From Terrimonas pollutisoli (lineage in GTDB: Bacteria > Bacteroidota > Bacteroidia > Chitinophagales > Chitinophagaceae): DNA of 64,000 bases. Within the stretch, counting starts at the first letter, position 1, and each line of letters opens with the position of its first letter. The stretch spans positions 62,001-126,000 of the forward strand of contig NZ_JARKNA010000005.1 of assembly GCF_029360765.1 (NCBI RefSeq), given 5' to 3'. The notes under the pieces are model-generated. The model was not told where the DNA came from and searched no databases. It worked only from the letters and a program-made list of their open reading frames with translations. Position numbers and translations under genes: made by a program. Below are positions 35,023-44,277 of the stretch, piece by piece.

Positions 35023-38000
35023 TTATTTCGCATTAAACCTGACGGCAGAAATGCCTGCGCCTGTAACAACTTTTCCAGCCTGTGGTTTATAAACAAAATA
35101 CAATGCATGGAATTTGCCATCACCGACCGCTTCAATTGGTATGTTGACCAATCCTCCCTTTTTATCTTTTTTTGGTATGGATAATTTTCCTTTGCCGAGC
35201 AATTTTCCATCCGGTGCATCAAGATGAAGCTCCAGTTCAAAGTCGGCAGGAGTGATATTTTGCCAACCAACAATGGCTGACAACGACCCAACATCCGTAA
35301 GATCGATGCTATCCAACCCAAACCAACCTTCCTGTTGCGGAATGATATAATAAAGGGTGCTATTGAAATGGAAAGACGTAAAACCCTTCATTGGCTGGCG
35401 CGGTTTAAAGGCAACGGTATTGGAAGGAAGACTAAAGACAGACGAACCAGTCAAGGCTTTACTATTAATACCTCCTTTATCGGTATAGCTGGCTGAAATC
35501 ACCATAGTGCTCGCTGGCTTTTTGTCTGCGGCCGCTATAATATTTCCAGCTGGCGGTAATGATTTTTTCACCGATTCTTTTTTTGCCAGTGATAATACAT
35601 AGCTCACAATTTCTGAAAGATCTGATTTAGACATATTGGGATGCGATGCCATCGCTGTTTCGCCCCACACACCTTTACTTCCGTTTACAATTTTTTGACT
35701 CAGGTAATTCGTAGCATCAGGATGCGTTTGATATTTTTCGGATACCTGCATGAAGGAAGGACCTATCGACTTCTCCGCTTCTTTGTGACAACCCTTGCAA
35801 TCGAGTGACTGAGTCAGGCTTTTGCCGCTTAGCAATGCCTGTCCCTGCTGATGTCCCATCGATGAACCAGCTTTGTCAAAGCCTTCAACATAATCAACCG
35901 ATACATATAAATTGGTGTTGTCAATTTTGGCCGTGTCATTATCTTTTACGATAACATTATAGCCAACTGGTTTTCCCGGAAGATAAAACGAACGGTTACC
36001 GGATGCTTGTTCGATGCTCACCACTGGCATTTCATTACCCGCATAGATGGCGGCCATATTGCTGATGCTGGAATCGCCTTTGCTATCTTTTACCACAACA
36101 GAGATTTTATAATCACCGGGTGTGTCAAACGTGTAACTAACCTCGGGTGTTTCAGTCTGTTTTGTTTTACCATCGCCAAAATTCCAGTTATAAGAAAGTT
36201 TGTCTTTTTCGGGGTCAACGGCATCTACAGTTGCTTTAACAGTGAAGGGCAGGTTGCCCGATGTTTTATCAACAGCAATAGATTTTATTTTAGGCGCCCT
36301 GTTGCCGCTGTTAAAATCGATTCGGAATAAACCGGCATCAGGATTTTGGGAGAACCAACCATTGCCATACTCGAGAAAATACAGTTTACCATCCGGACCA
36401 ACTTCCATATCGATCAACGCATTTACTTTGATATCGGAAAGAAAGGGTTCCATCTTATCAAAATCGCCATTGGGCAAAAGTGTCACCGCTTTTATCCATC
36501 CCCTGATCCAATCGTAGATGATAAGTTTACCATTGTAATAATCGGGAAGTCTTGTTTCTTTCGGATACATGTCGGTATAATATACAGGGCCAGCCATTGC
36601 ATTGCGGCCACCTGTTCCTACCTGTGGGAAATCTCCAGATGCACCATAGGGGTACCAGATAAATGCCGGTTGTGCAGATGGTAACTCATTAAGGCCGGTA
36701 TTATTTTTCGAGTCATTAACCGGGTGTTGCGGATCATAAGCAGGACCAGCCTGCCCGGTAGCATAATCATATTGACGATAAGCGTAATTATTCCCAACAA
36801 AAAGCGGCCAGCCAAAATAACCGGCTTTGCGGGCCTGGTTCACCTCATCATAACCCTTTGGTCCGCGGGAGTCTGAACTGTCATTAGCAGCATCAGGACC
36901 TACTTCACCCCAATAAAGATTCCCGTTCTTTTGATCCACTGAAATACGATAAGGATTGCGGTTGCCCATCACAAATATTTCAGGTCTTGTTTTATCTGTT
37001 CCTTTAGGAAACAGGTTTCCATCAGGAATAGAGTATGTAGCATCATCATTTATTTTTATCCGCAATATTTTACCCCGCAGATCATTGGTATTGCTGGAAG
37101 ATCTGCGTGCATCATATTGTTGGCGGCCTGGCAGATCATTCATGGGGCCAAAACCACTGTTGACATATTTTGCACCGGGCTCATCAAAAGGTGTGGAGTT
37201 ATCACCGGTTGAAACATAAAGCAATCCACCGGGACCAAATGCAATGGAGCCGCCGGTATGACAACAAATATTCCGTTGTGATTTTACTTCTAAAACCGTT
37301 TTCTCAGATGCCATATCAATCGTATCATTTTTCAGTGTAAACCGTGATAAGCGATTGACTGAACTGTCGATCGGGCTGTAAAACATATACACCCAATTGT
37401 TTTTTTCAAAATTGGGATCTTTAGCAAGTCCCATCAATCCTTCCTCCGCATTTACATTGGGAACAGTAGCTTTCCAATATACATTGAGTAAGCCTGCCTT
37501 TTGAATTTTCTTTGTTTCATTCTTATACAATAAAATTTCTCCGCGGCGCTGAACGATTAATACATCAAGGTTGGGAAGAACAGTAATTTCTGTGGGTTCA
37601 AAAAACTCACCCTGCGACAATTGAGTTTTTGTGAAGCGATCATCATCCGGCGGGTATTGTGATTTTGCTTTACTGTAATTCAATTCTTCATTATCACCCA
37701 TTGCATATTGAATACCGCCCAGCAAATGTTTCAAATAAGTTGGATCAGCATACAATTCTTCCAAATGACCCAGTGCGGTATAAAATGCACGACCGCCATC
37801 ATAGTCATGATACCAGCTCATCGGGTGATTGGCTCCATTGGCACCTCCTTCATAGCTAGTCTCATCAATAGTGAGAATGACCTTTGTTTCCGGGTTTAGT
37901 TTTTTGAAATTGTATAGTTCATCCTTAACCTGCCAAATGGTATCAGTAAAAAAACTGGTGGCAGCAATGCTTTTGTCTTTGATGGTAAACTTAGCTTGTT

Positions 38001-38418
38001 GCGGTCTTGGATGACTGAGGAAATAACCACCTACTAGTCTGCCATACCAGCCCCAGTCATATTCCGTATCGGTTGCTGCATGTATACCCACATAGCCACC
38101 ACCTGCCTGGATATATCGTTCAAAAGCGATCTCCTGCCTGTGGTTTAATACGTTGCCGGTAGTGCTTAAGAAAATTACCGCAGCATATTTTTTTAATGAA
38201 TCTTCATTGAAATACTCGGCGTTTTGGGTAGTATCTACGTCAAACCCGTTTTCAGCACCCAATTTTTGAATGGCGGCAACACCGGTAGGAATGGAACTAT
38301 GTACAAAGCCGGCTGTTTTTGAAAACACCAGGACCCGGGGTTTACCACTTCTTTTTTTGGAACAGGAAATTGCGAGGCAGGTAAAGGCTGTGAAAGCAAT
38401 CAGTAAGTAACTTTTCAT
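35023..38418 (-). CDS. Secreted ThuA / glucose-dehydrogenase-like / PKD / cytochrome c / CBM-like lipoprotein
   Basis: 1131 residues. The signal ends in LAISC (Cys19). Residues about 28-255 are ThuA-like (VLVFSKTAGFVHSSIPTG, GGGYVGIHAATDTEYDW, FYTALGHLEE). About 262-720 form a PQQ glucose/sorbosone dehydrogenase-like beta propeller (ITVLPNLDVLIVQRRGEI, NIYCHTGGSIAFGPGGLL-like, LPDYYNGKLIIYDWIRGWI). About 735-815 is a PKD domain (DPEKDKLSYNWNFGDG). About 855-945 is a cytochrome c (CKGCH, Cys874-His878). About 980-1131 is a CBM6/PKD-associated beta sandwich. It probably oxidises sugars at the cell surface and passes electrons to its own heme. PQQ use is inferred. Confidence 0.88.
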   Translation of the reverse strand: MKSYLLIAFTAFTCLAISCSKKRSGKPRVLVFSKTAGFVHSSIPTGVAAIQKLGAENGFDVDTTQNAEYFNEDSLKKYAAVIFLSTTGNVLNHRQEIAFERYIQAGGGYVGIHAATDTEYDWGWYGRLVGGYFLSHPRPQQAKFTIKDKSIAATSFFTDTIWQVKDELYNFKKLNPETKVILTIDETSYEGGANGANHPMSWYHDYDGGRAFYTALGHLEELYADPTYLKHLLGGIQYAMGDNEELNYSKAKSQYPPDDDRFTKTQLSQGEFFEPTEITVLPNLDVLIVQRRGEILLYKNETKKIQKAGLLNVYWKATVPNVNAEEGLMGLAKDPNFEKNNWVYMFYSPIDSSVNRLSRFTLKNDTIDMASEKTVLEVKSQRNICCHTGGSIAFGPGGLLYVSTGDNSTPFDEPGAKYVNSGFGPMNDLPGRQQYDARRSSSNTNDLRGKILRIKINDDATYSIPDGNLFPKGTDKTRPEIFVMGNRNPYRISVDQKNGNLYWGEVGPDAANDSSDSRGPKGYDEVNQARKAGYFGWPLFVGNNYAYRQYDYATGQAGPAYDPQHPVNDSKNNTGLNELPSAQPAFIWYPYGASGDFPQVGTGGRNAMAGPVYYTDMYPKETRLPDYYNGKLIIYDWIRGWIKAVTLLPNGDFDKMEPFLSDIKVNALIDMEVGPDGKLYFLEYGNGWFSQNPDAGLFRIDFNSGNRAPKIKSIAVDKTSGNLPFTVKATVDAVDPEKDKLSYNWNFGDGKTKQTETPEVSYTFDTPGDYKISVVVKDSKGDSSISNMAAIYAGNEMPVVSIEQASGNRSFYLPGKPVGYNVIVKDNDTAKIDNTNLYVSVDYVEGFDKAGSSMGHQQGQALLSGKSLTQSLDCKGCHKEAEKSIGPSFMQVSEKYQTHPDATNYLSQKIVNGSKGVWGETAMASHPNMSKSDLSEIVSYVLSLAKKESVKKSLPPAGNIIAAADKKPASTMVISASYTDKGGINSKALTGSSVFSLPSNTVAFKPRQPMKGFTSFHFNSTLYYIIPQQEGWFGLDSIDLTDVGSLSAIVGWQNITPADFELELHLDAPDGKLLGKGKLSIPKKDKKGGLVNIPIEAVGDGKFHALYFVYKPQAGKVVTGAGISAVRFNAK

Positions 38419-38649
38419 AATTATGTTGGCTTCTAATGAGATCGGTAAATTTAGATGAAAAATGCAGCCAAAAGTGATGAATATTTAACTGAAGCTTGTT
38501 TGATTTTCGGCTCTCTCTCTATTTTTTGTACACATTCTGTGGAAAAGCGTCATACCAGTAGCGGGTTACCTTTGAACTGGCATGGTATTAAGTTGCGATA
38601 ACATAAGTTTTTTTAATATATCCGCAGGCCGTTAAAACCGCATTCCTGC

Positions 38650-38657
38650 TAATTTTG
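38650..38657 (+). promoter_or_regulatory. Possible -7 box for the CBM48-HhH gene
   Basis: TAATTTTG matches TAnnTTTG exactly, 23 bp before ATG 38681. No good -33 partner is visible. Confidence 0.35.
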
Positions 38658-38680
38658 CAACAAATAATAAGATTTGAGTT

Positions 38681-39292
38681 ATGGGAAAGAAAGTAACATT
38701 TACATTATCCGCCGAAACAGTCGGTGACGCAACAAGTGCATTACTATTAGGCGAATTTAATAATTGGAATTCTGATGACGCCATCATACTGAAAAAACAA
38801 AAAGATGGCTCTATGAAAGCCACAACCACACTGGAAGAGGGAAGGACCTACCAGTATCGCTATTTATTGAGTGATGGTCGCTGGGTAAATGATCACCGTG
38901 CCGATGATTATGTGCCTGTCAACGGTTACCATGTTGAAAATTGCGTGATCTCTGTTCCTGTGGAAGAAGAAAAAAAAGCTGCCAAAGCTGAAAAGGCTCC
39001 GAAGGCAAAAAAAGCTTCTGCGAAAACTGAAAAGATAGTTACCGCTGATGATCTTACTAAAATAGAAGGTATCGGTAAAAAGATCGCTGAACTATTACAG
39101 GCTGAAAAAATTCTCACTTTTAAAGATCTTTCGAAAGCTTCTGCCAAAAAATTGAAAGGCATTTTAGAAGCTGCCGGTAATAAGTTTCAAATGCATGATC
39201 CTGCCAGTTGGCCCAAACAAGCAAAGTTGGCTGCTGCTGAAAAATGGGAAGAGCTGGAAGCATTACAAAAAGAATTGGCAGCAGGAAAATAA
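38681..39292 (+). CDS. CBM48-like glycogen-binding domain fused to a helix-hairpin-helix domain
   Basis: 203 residues, no signal, so cytoplasmic. Residues 1-90 are an AMPK/CBM48-type beta sandwich (LLLGEFNNWN, YQYRYLLSDGRWVNDHRADDY). Residues about 95-120 are an Ala/Lys linker. Residues about 122-200 hold a helix-hairpin-helix unit (LTKIEGIGKKIAELLQAEKI, FKDLSKASAKKLKGILEAAG). HhH binds DNA non-specifically or forms ribosome-linked folds; CBM48 binds glycogen-type sugars. The combination is unusual. It begins the group leading to the radical SAM gene. Confidence 0.83.
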   Translation: MGKKVTFTLSAETVGDATSALLLGEFNNWNSDDAIILKKQKDGSMKATTTLEEGRTYQYRYLLSDGRWVNDHRADDYVPVNGYHVENCVISVPVEEEKKAAKAEKAPKAKKASAKTEKIVTADDLTKIEGIGKKIAELLQAEKILTFKDLSKASAKKLKGILEAAGNKFQMHDPASWPKQAKLAAAEKWEELEALQKELAAGK

Positions 39293-39316
39293 AATTCCCT
39301 GAAGCATGAAATAAAA

Positions 39317-39338
39317 AAGCCCGGACCACTCCGGGCTT
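39317..39338. terminator. Hairpin after the CBM48-HhH gene
   Basis: AAGCCCGGA / TCCGGGCTT (9-bp stem, 4-nt loop) begins 25 bp after the stop. The T run lies on the minus strand, so it fits a terminator only loosely on the plus strand. Confidence 0.55.
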
Positions 39339-39441
39339 CAATGCATGTTATTGCCATTATTAATTTTATAGATTCTTTAAGATTAATTCAATTGCATTTG
39401 GTTGAACGGTAAGTAACTCCGCTTATTCGACTCTTAGCTTT

Positions 39442-40473
39442 ATGGGTCTAACCAGGCCAATGCTTTCGATAAACCAGATCATATGCTTATGTATCGCCTC
39501 TGCCATCACATTAGCAGCAGGAAATACCAAAAACATTTTGCCAGGTTCTTCCGTAGCAGTAAAACAAAACAGCGTTCATTTTCCTTTTAAAAAAGAGAAA
39601 AGCTTAAAAAGTTTTGTTGAACCAATAGTTACAAGCGATACGCCAACAACTATTATTCCCTTTAGTCGTGCGGGCAACCTTATTATCATTAAAGCGAAAG
39701 TTGATTCAACAGAAGGCAATTTTATATTAGATACCGGTGCTCCTAAACTGGTACTAAATCTTACTTATTTCCGGGGTTACCCTTCGCATAGAGAAGAGAT
39801 AGAATCGGGTGGGATTACCGGAACCACCTCGGCCAATCCAACTATGGTCAACAACCTCGTTTTAGGACCGATAAAATATTACAAGGCAGAGGCCGACCGG
39901 ATAAACCTTGGTCACATCGAGAATAGCAAGGGTATCAAAATTCTTGGGTTGCTGGGATTTCAACTTTTCAAGCGGTTTGAAATGATCATTGATTATGAAA
40001 AAAATTTGATCCACCTGCATCTTATTGGTAAGAAAGAAGCATCTACTTATAAAAGTGAAATGCTGAATGATGAATCACTATACAATACTTTTCCGATCAT
40101 CATTTTTGAAGATAAGTTGCTAACCCATGGTGAAATTGCCGGCAAAAAGCTGACATTTATTATTGATACCGGTGCTGAATCGAACGTGCTGGATAGCCGG
40201 CTGCCTGAAAAAATATTTGCTCACGTGAATATCACCCGGCGGGTCATGCTGGCAGGAAGTGGCACGCAAAAAACAGAAGCTTTGTACGGTGATATGAAAA
40301 ACATTAAACTGGGAAAACTGGAAATAGGAACACTGCCGGTATTGGTTACTAACCTGGAAAAAATGTGCTTTTCCTATAATCAGTGCCTTGATGGAATGCT
40401 GGGATTTGATTTTCTCTCACTCCATAAAATTGGATTTAACTTTGTTAAACGCAAAATGTATATATGGAAATAA
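39442..40473 (+). CDS. Exported retropepsin-like protein with two aspartyl protease units
   Basis: 343 residues. A hydrophobic N-terminus (residues 10-27, IICLCIASAITLAAG) is a signal or anchor. Two catalytic D-T-G-A motifs occur in FILDTGAPKLVL (Asp97) and FIIDTGAESNVL (Asp242). Each is followed about 70-90 residues later by the paired glycine motif, ILGLLGFQLF and DGMLGFDFL. Retropepsins act as dimers of one-motif chains, so this chain can form an internal dimer, as in pepsin. Substrates would be periplasmic or surface proteins. The last 10 bp overlap the start of the next gene, so the two are coupled. Confidence 0.82.
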   Translation: MGLTRPMLSINQIICLCIASAITLAAGNTKNILPGSSVAVKQNSVHFPFKKEKSLKSFVEPIVTSDTPTTIIPFSRAGNLIIIKAKVDSTEGNFILDTGAPKLVLNLTYFRGYPSHREEIESGGITGTTSANPTMVNNLVLGPIKYYKAEADRINLGHIENSKGIKILGLLGFQLFKRFEMIIDYEKNLIHLHLIGKKEASTYKSEMLNDESLYNTFPIIIFEDKLLTHGEIAGKKLTFIIDTGAESNVLDSRLPEKIFAHVNITRRVMLAGSGTQKTEALYGDMKNIKLGKLEIGTLPVLVTNLEKMCFSYNQCLDGMLGFDFLSLHKIGFNFVKRKMYIWK

Positions 40474-41927
40474 GTGGTACTGCATACCACATCATAAAGA
40501 GAAAGCTTGCCGTATGTTTGGTCATCCTGCTAATGTTGGCGATGAGCGGGGCCACTGCGCAGGAAACTGTGAAGGCCTATACGGTGAAGAATGGAAGAAT
40601 GTTTATTGCACTCAGTAAAAATTTATCCGAAGCCTCTATTGATAGTTTTATTGCGCAATATGACCTGGGTGATCTTTCCCTGAAACAATTTATAAAAGGA
40701 GTTTATATCGACTCGCTGAAAAAATTGGGCTGGAAACTGGACCTGAGCAATTCGGAATTATTTGTCATCAGTAAAAAATTAGGGAGTTATGATGATCTGA
40801 GCAATCCCGCCAATAAGATCATGCTGACTGACAAGCATGCTTCTATTGCCCAACGTTTTCCCGCTGTAAGCAACCGTGTCGTGTATGGCTATAATAATTT
40901 CAAAAATAAAAAGCCATTTGCGACAAATGATTCCGTGGTTACCTTTTTCCTGCGTAATAATAAGAATGCTGAAAGAGTAATGCTGGCCGGCAGCTTTAAT
41001 AACTGGGATCCGAAAGCTCTCGCCATGACGAAAACAGATAGCGGCTGGATAGCGTTGGTCAAACTTGGTCCCGGCAAATACTGGTATAAATTTATAGTAG
41101 ATGGCAACTGGACAATTGATACCGACAACCGCTTAAGCGAAAATGACGGGCTGGGAAATATGAACTCGGTGTTTTATAAAACCAATATTCTTTTTACGCT
41201 TCCTGCTTTCACTAATGCAAAAAAAATTTACCTGGCCGGCAGCTTCAACAACTGGGAGCCTCGTGAGTTATTATTGAACGAAACCGTATCAGGATGGCAA
41301 TTGCCACTATATCTTGCTGATGGCACACATACTTACCGGTATATCGTAGATGGAAAATGGATGAGTGATCCGCAAAACAAGGAAACACTACCCAATGAAT
41401 TCAATGATGTAAATTCAGTTATCCGGATAGGTAAATCGTATTTGTTTTTCCTGGAAGGCTATACGGATGCAAGACAAGTGGTTTTGTCAGGCTCTTTCAA
41501 CAAATGGCGGAATGATGAACTCTATATGAAAAAAACGGCCAAAGGTTGGGAATTGCCTTACACATTGGGGCCGGGGAATTATCTCTATCGTTTTATTGTG
41601 GACAATAAATGGGTTAGTCAACCGGGACTGGCTGATAAAAACGGGAATTCCTATTTTATTATTGAACCTAATTATACATTCCGGCTAAAAGGATTTCCCC
41701 ATGCAAAAAATGTTTATCTCGCTGGCGAGTTTAATGATTGGTCGCCCAATACTTTTTTGATGAAGAGGGAAGGGGATGAATGGGTCTTTACCGCTCATCT
41801 TTCTACCGGCAAGCATCTTTATAAATTTGTCATCGATGGTAAATGGATATTAGATCCCGCTAACAAGTTGTGGGAACAAAACGAGCATAACACCGGTAAT
41901 TCAGTAATCTGGTTTGAATCAGACTAA
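40464..41927 (+). CDS. Exported protein with four CBM48-like repeats
   Basis: 487 residues. Residues 1-33 are a signal peptide (LAVCLVILLMLAMSGATAQ). Residues about 34-155 are not recognised. Four AMPK/CBM48-like repeats of about 80 residues follow: 157-238, 241-321, 325-400 and 404-485. Each has the (A/S)G(S/E)FN(N/K/D)W signature (for example AGSFNNW at 175 and 258, SGSFNKW at 341, AGEFNDW at 420) and a Y(K/R)F/YIVDGxW strand. The repeats may bind linear alpha-glucan; a catalytic domain is absent. The frame overlaps the upstream aspartyl protease gene by 10 bp. Confidence 0.82.
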   Translation: MEISGTAYHIIKRKLAVCLVILLMLAMSGATAQETVKAYTVKNGRMFIALSKNLSEASIDSFIAQYDLGDLSLKQFIKGVYIDSLKKLGWKLDLSNSELFVISKKLGSYDDLSNPANKIMLTDKHASIAQRFPAVSNRVVYGYNNFKNKKPFATNDSVVTFFLRNNKNAERVMLAGSFNNWDPKALAMTKTDSGWIALVKLGPGKYWYKFIVDGNWTIDTDNRLSENDGLGNMNSVFYKTNILFTLPAFTNAKKIYLAGSFNNWEPRELLLNETVSGWQLPLYLADGTHTYRYIVDGKWMSDPQNKETLPNEFNDVNSVIRIGKSYLFFLEGYTDARQVVLSGSFNKWRNDELYMKKTAKGWELPYTLGPGNYLYRFIVDNKWVSQPGLADKNGNSYFIIEPNYTFRLKGFPHAKNVYLAGEFNDWSPNTFLMKREGDEWVFTAHLSTGKHLYKFVIDGKWILDPANKLWEQNEHNTGNSVIWFESD

Positions 41928-41957
41928 GTTTTTCCTGCAAGGAATGAAGCCGTAGTT

Positions 41958-44204
41958 TTGCTCTTTAATTTACCTGGCTTGAGTGCAACCGTTTTTTTAT
42001 TTACACCCCCATTCACCCAATTGAATACGCCGTATCCTGCTACGGCTTATCTCAAAGGATTTTTGAATACCAAAAACATTTCTTCTTTCCAGGCTGACCT
42101 CGGCATTGAAGCCACGCTGGCGATATTTTCAAAACAGGGGCTGACCGATTTATTTGCGCATATTGAAAAAGAAGATTCTTCAACTGGTTCCCCGAAACAT
42201 TTGAAGGAGGTTTCTGCAAACGCCAGGCGCATCATCGCATTAAAAGACGATTATATCCGAAGTATCGATGATGTCATTCTTTTTTTGCAGGGACACAACC
42301 CTACATTAGCCCATTTAATATGCAAACGGGATTTTTTACCGGAAGCATCCCGCTTCGCACAGATCGATGATCTGGATTGGGCCTTCGGATCAATGGGCAT
42401 ACAGGATAAAGCAAAACACCTGGCCACCATGTACCTGGAAGATCTTTCTGATCTTATCAAGGAATGCGTGGATGATCATTTTGGATTCAGCCGTTATGCA
42501 GAACGATTAGGTCGTTCGGCTAATAGCTTTGATGAATTGTATGAAAGTTTGCAACGACCCTTTACGTATGTTGATGAGATATTGATTGATATTCTGAAAA
42601 GACATATCGGGAAAGTACAACCTAAATTGGTTGCTATTTCCGTTCCTTTCCCCGGTAATCTTTATACATCCCTTCGTTGTGGCCAATGGATAAAGCGAAA
42701 CTATCCCGCTGCAAAAGTGGTGATGGGCGGAGGTTTTGCTAATACTGAATTACGCTCTGTTTCCGATCCCCGGGTGTTTGAATTTTTTGACTTTATTACG
42801 CTTGACGATGGAGAAGCACCGATAGAAAAATTGGTTGACCACGTAGAGGGAAAGGCAACAGTCGAAGAACTAAAGCGAACTTTTATATTGATCGACGGAC
42901 GGGTGTCTTACCTTAACAACAGCCTTTGCAGGGACTACAAACAAGCGGATATAGGAACGCCTGACTATACTGATCTTTTGCTGAACAAATATATTTCAGC
43001 CATTGAAGTGGTCAATCCTATGCACCGCCTGTGGAGCGATGGCAGGTGGAATAAGCTTACTATGGCGCATGGATGTTATTGGGGCAAATGTACTTTCTGT
43101 GATATTTCATTGGATTATATAAAAGTGTATGAACCCATTGCTGCATCACAGCTTTGTGACCGGATGGAGGAGATAATGGCAACAACCGGGCAAAACGGAT
43201 TTCATTTCGTAGATGAAGCTGCACCACCCGCTATGATGCGGGCACTGGCATTGGAAATTTTGAAACGAAAATTGACCGTTAGCTGGTGGACAAACGTCCG
43301 ATTCGAAAAGAGTTTTACCCGCGATCTTTGCCTGCTGCTAAAGGCCTCCGGATGTATTGCTGTTTCCGGCGGCCTGGAAGTTGCTTCTGACAGGTTATTG
43401 GCTTTGATACAAAAGGGAATTACGGTGTCACAGGTGGCAAGAGTAAATAAACACTTTACCGATGCCGGCATTATGGTGCATGCATATCTCATGTATGGAT
43501 TTCCTACTCAAACCGCACAGGAAACCATTGACTCATTGGAGATGGTAAGGCAAATGTTCAAATTGGGAATATTGCAATCAGCCTTCTGGCACCAGTTTAC
43601 CATGACGGCACATAGTCCCGTGGGAATGGATCCGGCAAAATATAATGTGAGCAAAGTGACAGAAGCCATGGGGAGTTTTGCCAACAATGATATCGAACAT
43701 ATTGACCACACAGGCACCGACCACCCGGCATTCGGATATGGATTAGCTAAATCACTATTAAACTATATGCACGGCACTCATTTGAATGATCCGTTGCAAC
43801 ATTGGTTTGATTTCAAAGTGCCCAAAACAAGCATTGATCCAAACTATATCGCCAATGCGCTGAATGAATATGACGGTAGTTCTTCCAAACCTACCACTAA
43901 AGTGCTGTGGCTGGGGAGAGATGCGGGCATGGAATATTTCACCCAATCAAAAAAAGGAAATACGAGGGAAATGGTCAGCCTTTCTTTTATTACAAAAAAA
44001 GAAATTCATGAAATAAAGGTCAATAAGCCACAAGGCGAGTGGCTGGCATCCTCATTGCCAAAGCTCTCCATACACAATGCAAAGATGTTTACGGTGCAGG
44101 AGTTAAAAGAAAGTTATGAGGCGGCAGGATTAGAAGATTTTGAATTATTTTGGGATAATAAACCGGTGAGTAATTTGTATAAATATGGATTGCTAAGGCT
44201 ATAG
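41958..44204 (+). CDS. B12-binding-domain radical SAM protein
   Basis: 748 residues from TTG 41958 (no ATG is available nearby; TTG 41979 is another option). The N-terminal part (about 10-230) is the cobalamin-binding Rossmann type, with LNTPYPATAYLKGFL at its start. Residues about 370-600 are a radical SAM barrel with HGCYWGKCTFCD (CX4CX2C 4Fe-4S cluster motif), then GFHFVDEAAPP. Such proteins transfer methyl groups or rearrange carbon skeletons using SAM and cobalamin. The target is unknown; no RiPP precursor-like ORF is adjacent. It follows the CBM48 repeat gene by 30 bp. Confidence 0.85.
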   Translation: MLFNLPGLSATVFLFTPPFTQLNTPYPATAYLKGFLNTKNISSFQADLGIEATLAIFSKQGLTDLFAHIEKEDSSTGSPKHLKEVSANARRIIALKDDYIRSIDDVILFLQGHNPTLAHLICKRDFLPEASRFAQIDDLDWAFGSMGIQDKAKHLATMYLEDLSDLIKECVDDHFGFSRYAERLGRSANSFDELYESLQRPFTYVDEILIDILKRHIGKVQPKLVAISVPFPGNLYTSLRCGQWIKRNYPAAKVVMGGGFANTELRSVSDPRVFEFFDFITLDDGEAPIEKLVDHVEGKATVEELKRTFILIDGRVSYLNNSLCRDYKQADIGTPDYTDLLLNKYISAIEVVNPMHRLWSDGRWNKLTMAHGCYWGKCTFCDISLDYIKVYEPIAASQLCDRMEEIMATTGQNGFHFVDEAAPPAMMRALALEILKRKLTVSWWTNVRFEKSFTRDLCLLLKASGCIAVSGGLEVASDRLLALIQKGITVSQVARVNKHFTDAGIMVHAYLMYGFPTQTAQETIDSLEMVRQMFKLGILQSAFWHQFTMTAHSPVGMDPAKYNVSKVTEAMGSFANNDIEHIDHTGTDHPAFGYGLAKSLLNYMHGTHLNDPLQHWFDFKVPKTSIDPNYIANALNEYDGSSSKPTTKVLWLGRDAGMEYFTQSKKGNTREMVSLSFITKKEIHEIKVNKPQGEWLASSLPKLSIHNAKMFTVQELKESYEAAGLEDFELFWDNKPVSNLYKYGLLRL

Positions 44205-44277
44205 AAAGTTATCGTGTTTGATTGATCCCGTACTTTGGCTTTGACGATTGGCTATTTCAACATAAAAGTATCTGTCT

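Noticed and set aside
41928..44277. RiPP precursor next to the radical SAM gene
   Set aside because: The short gaps on both sides (30 and 73 bp) hold no small ORF with a leader-core pattern.
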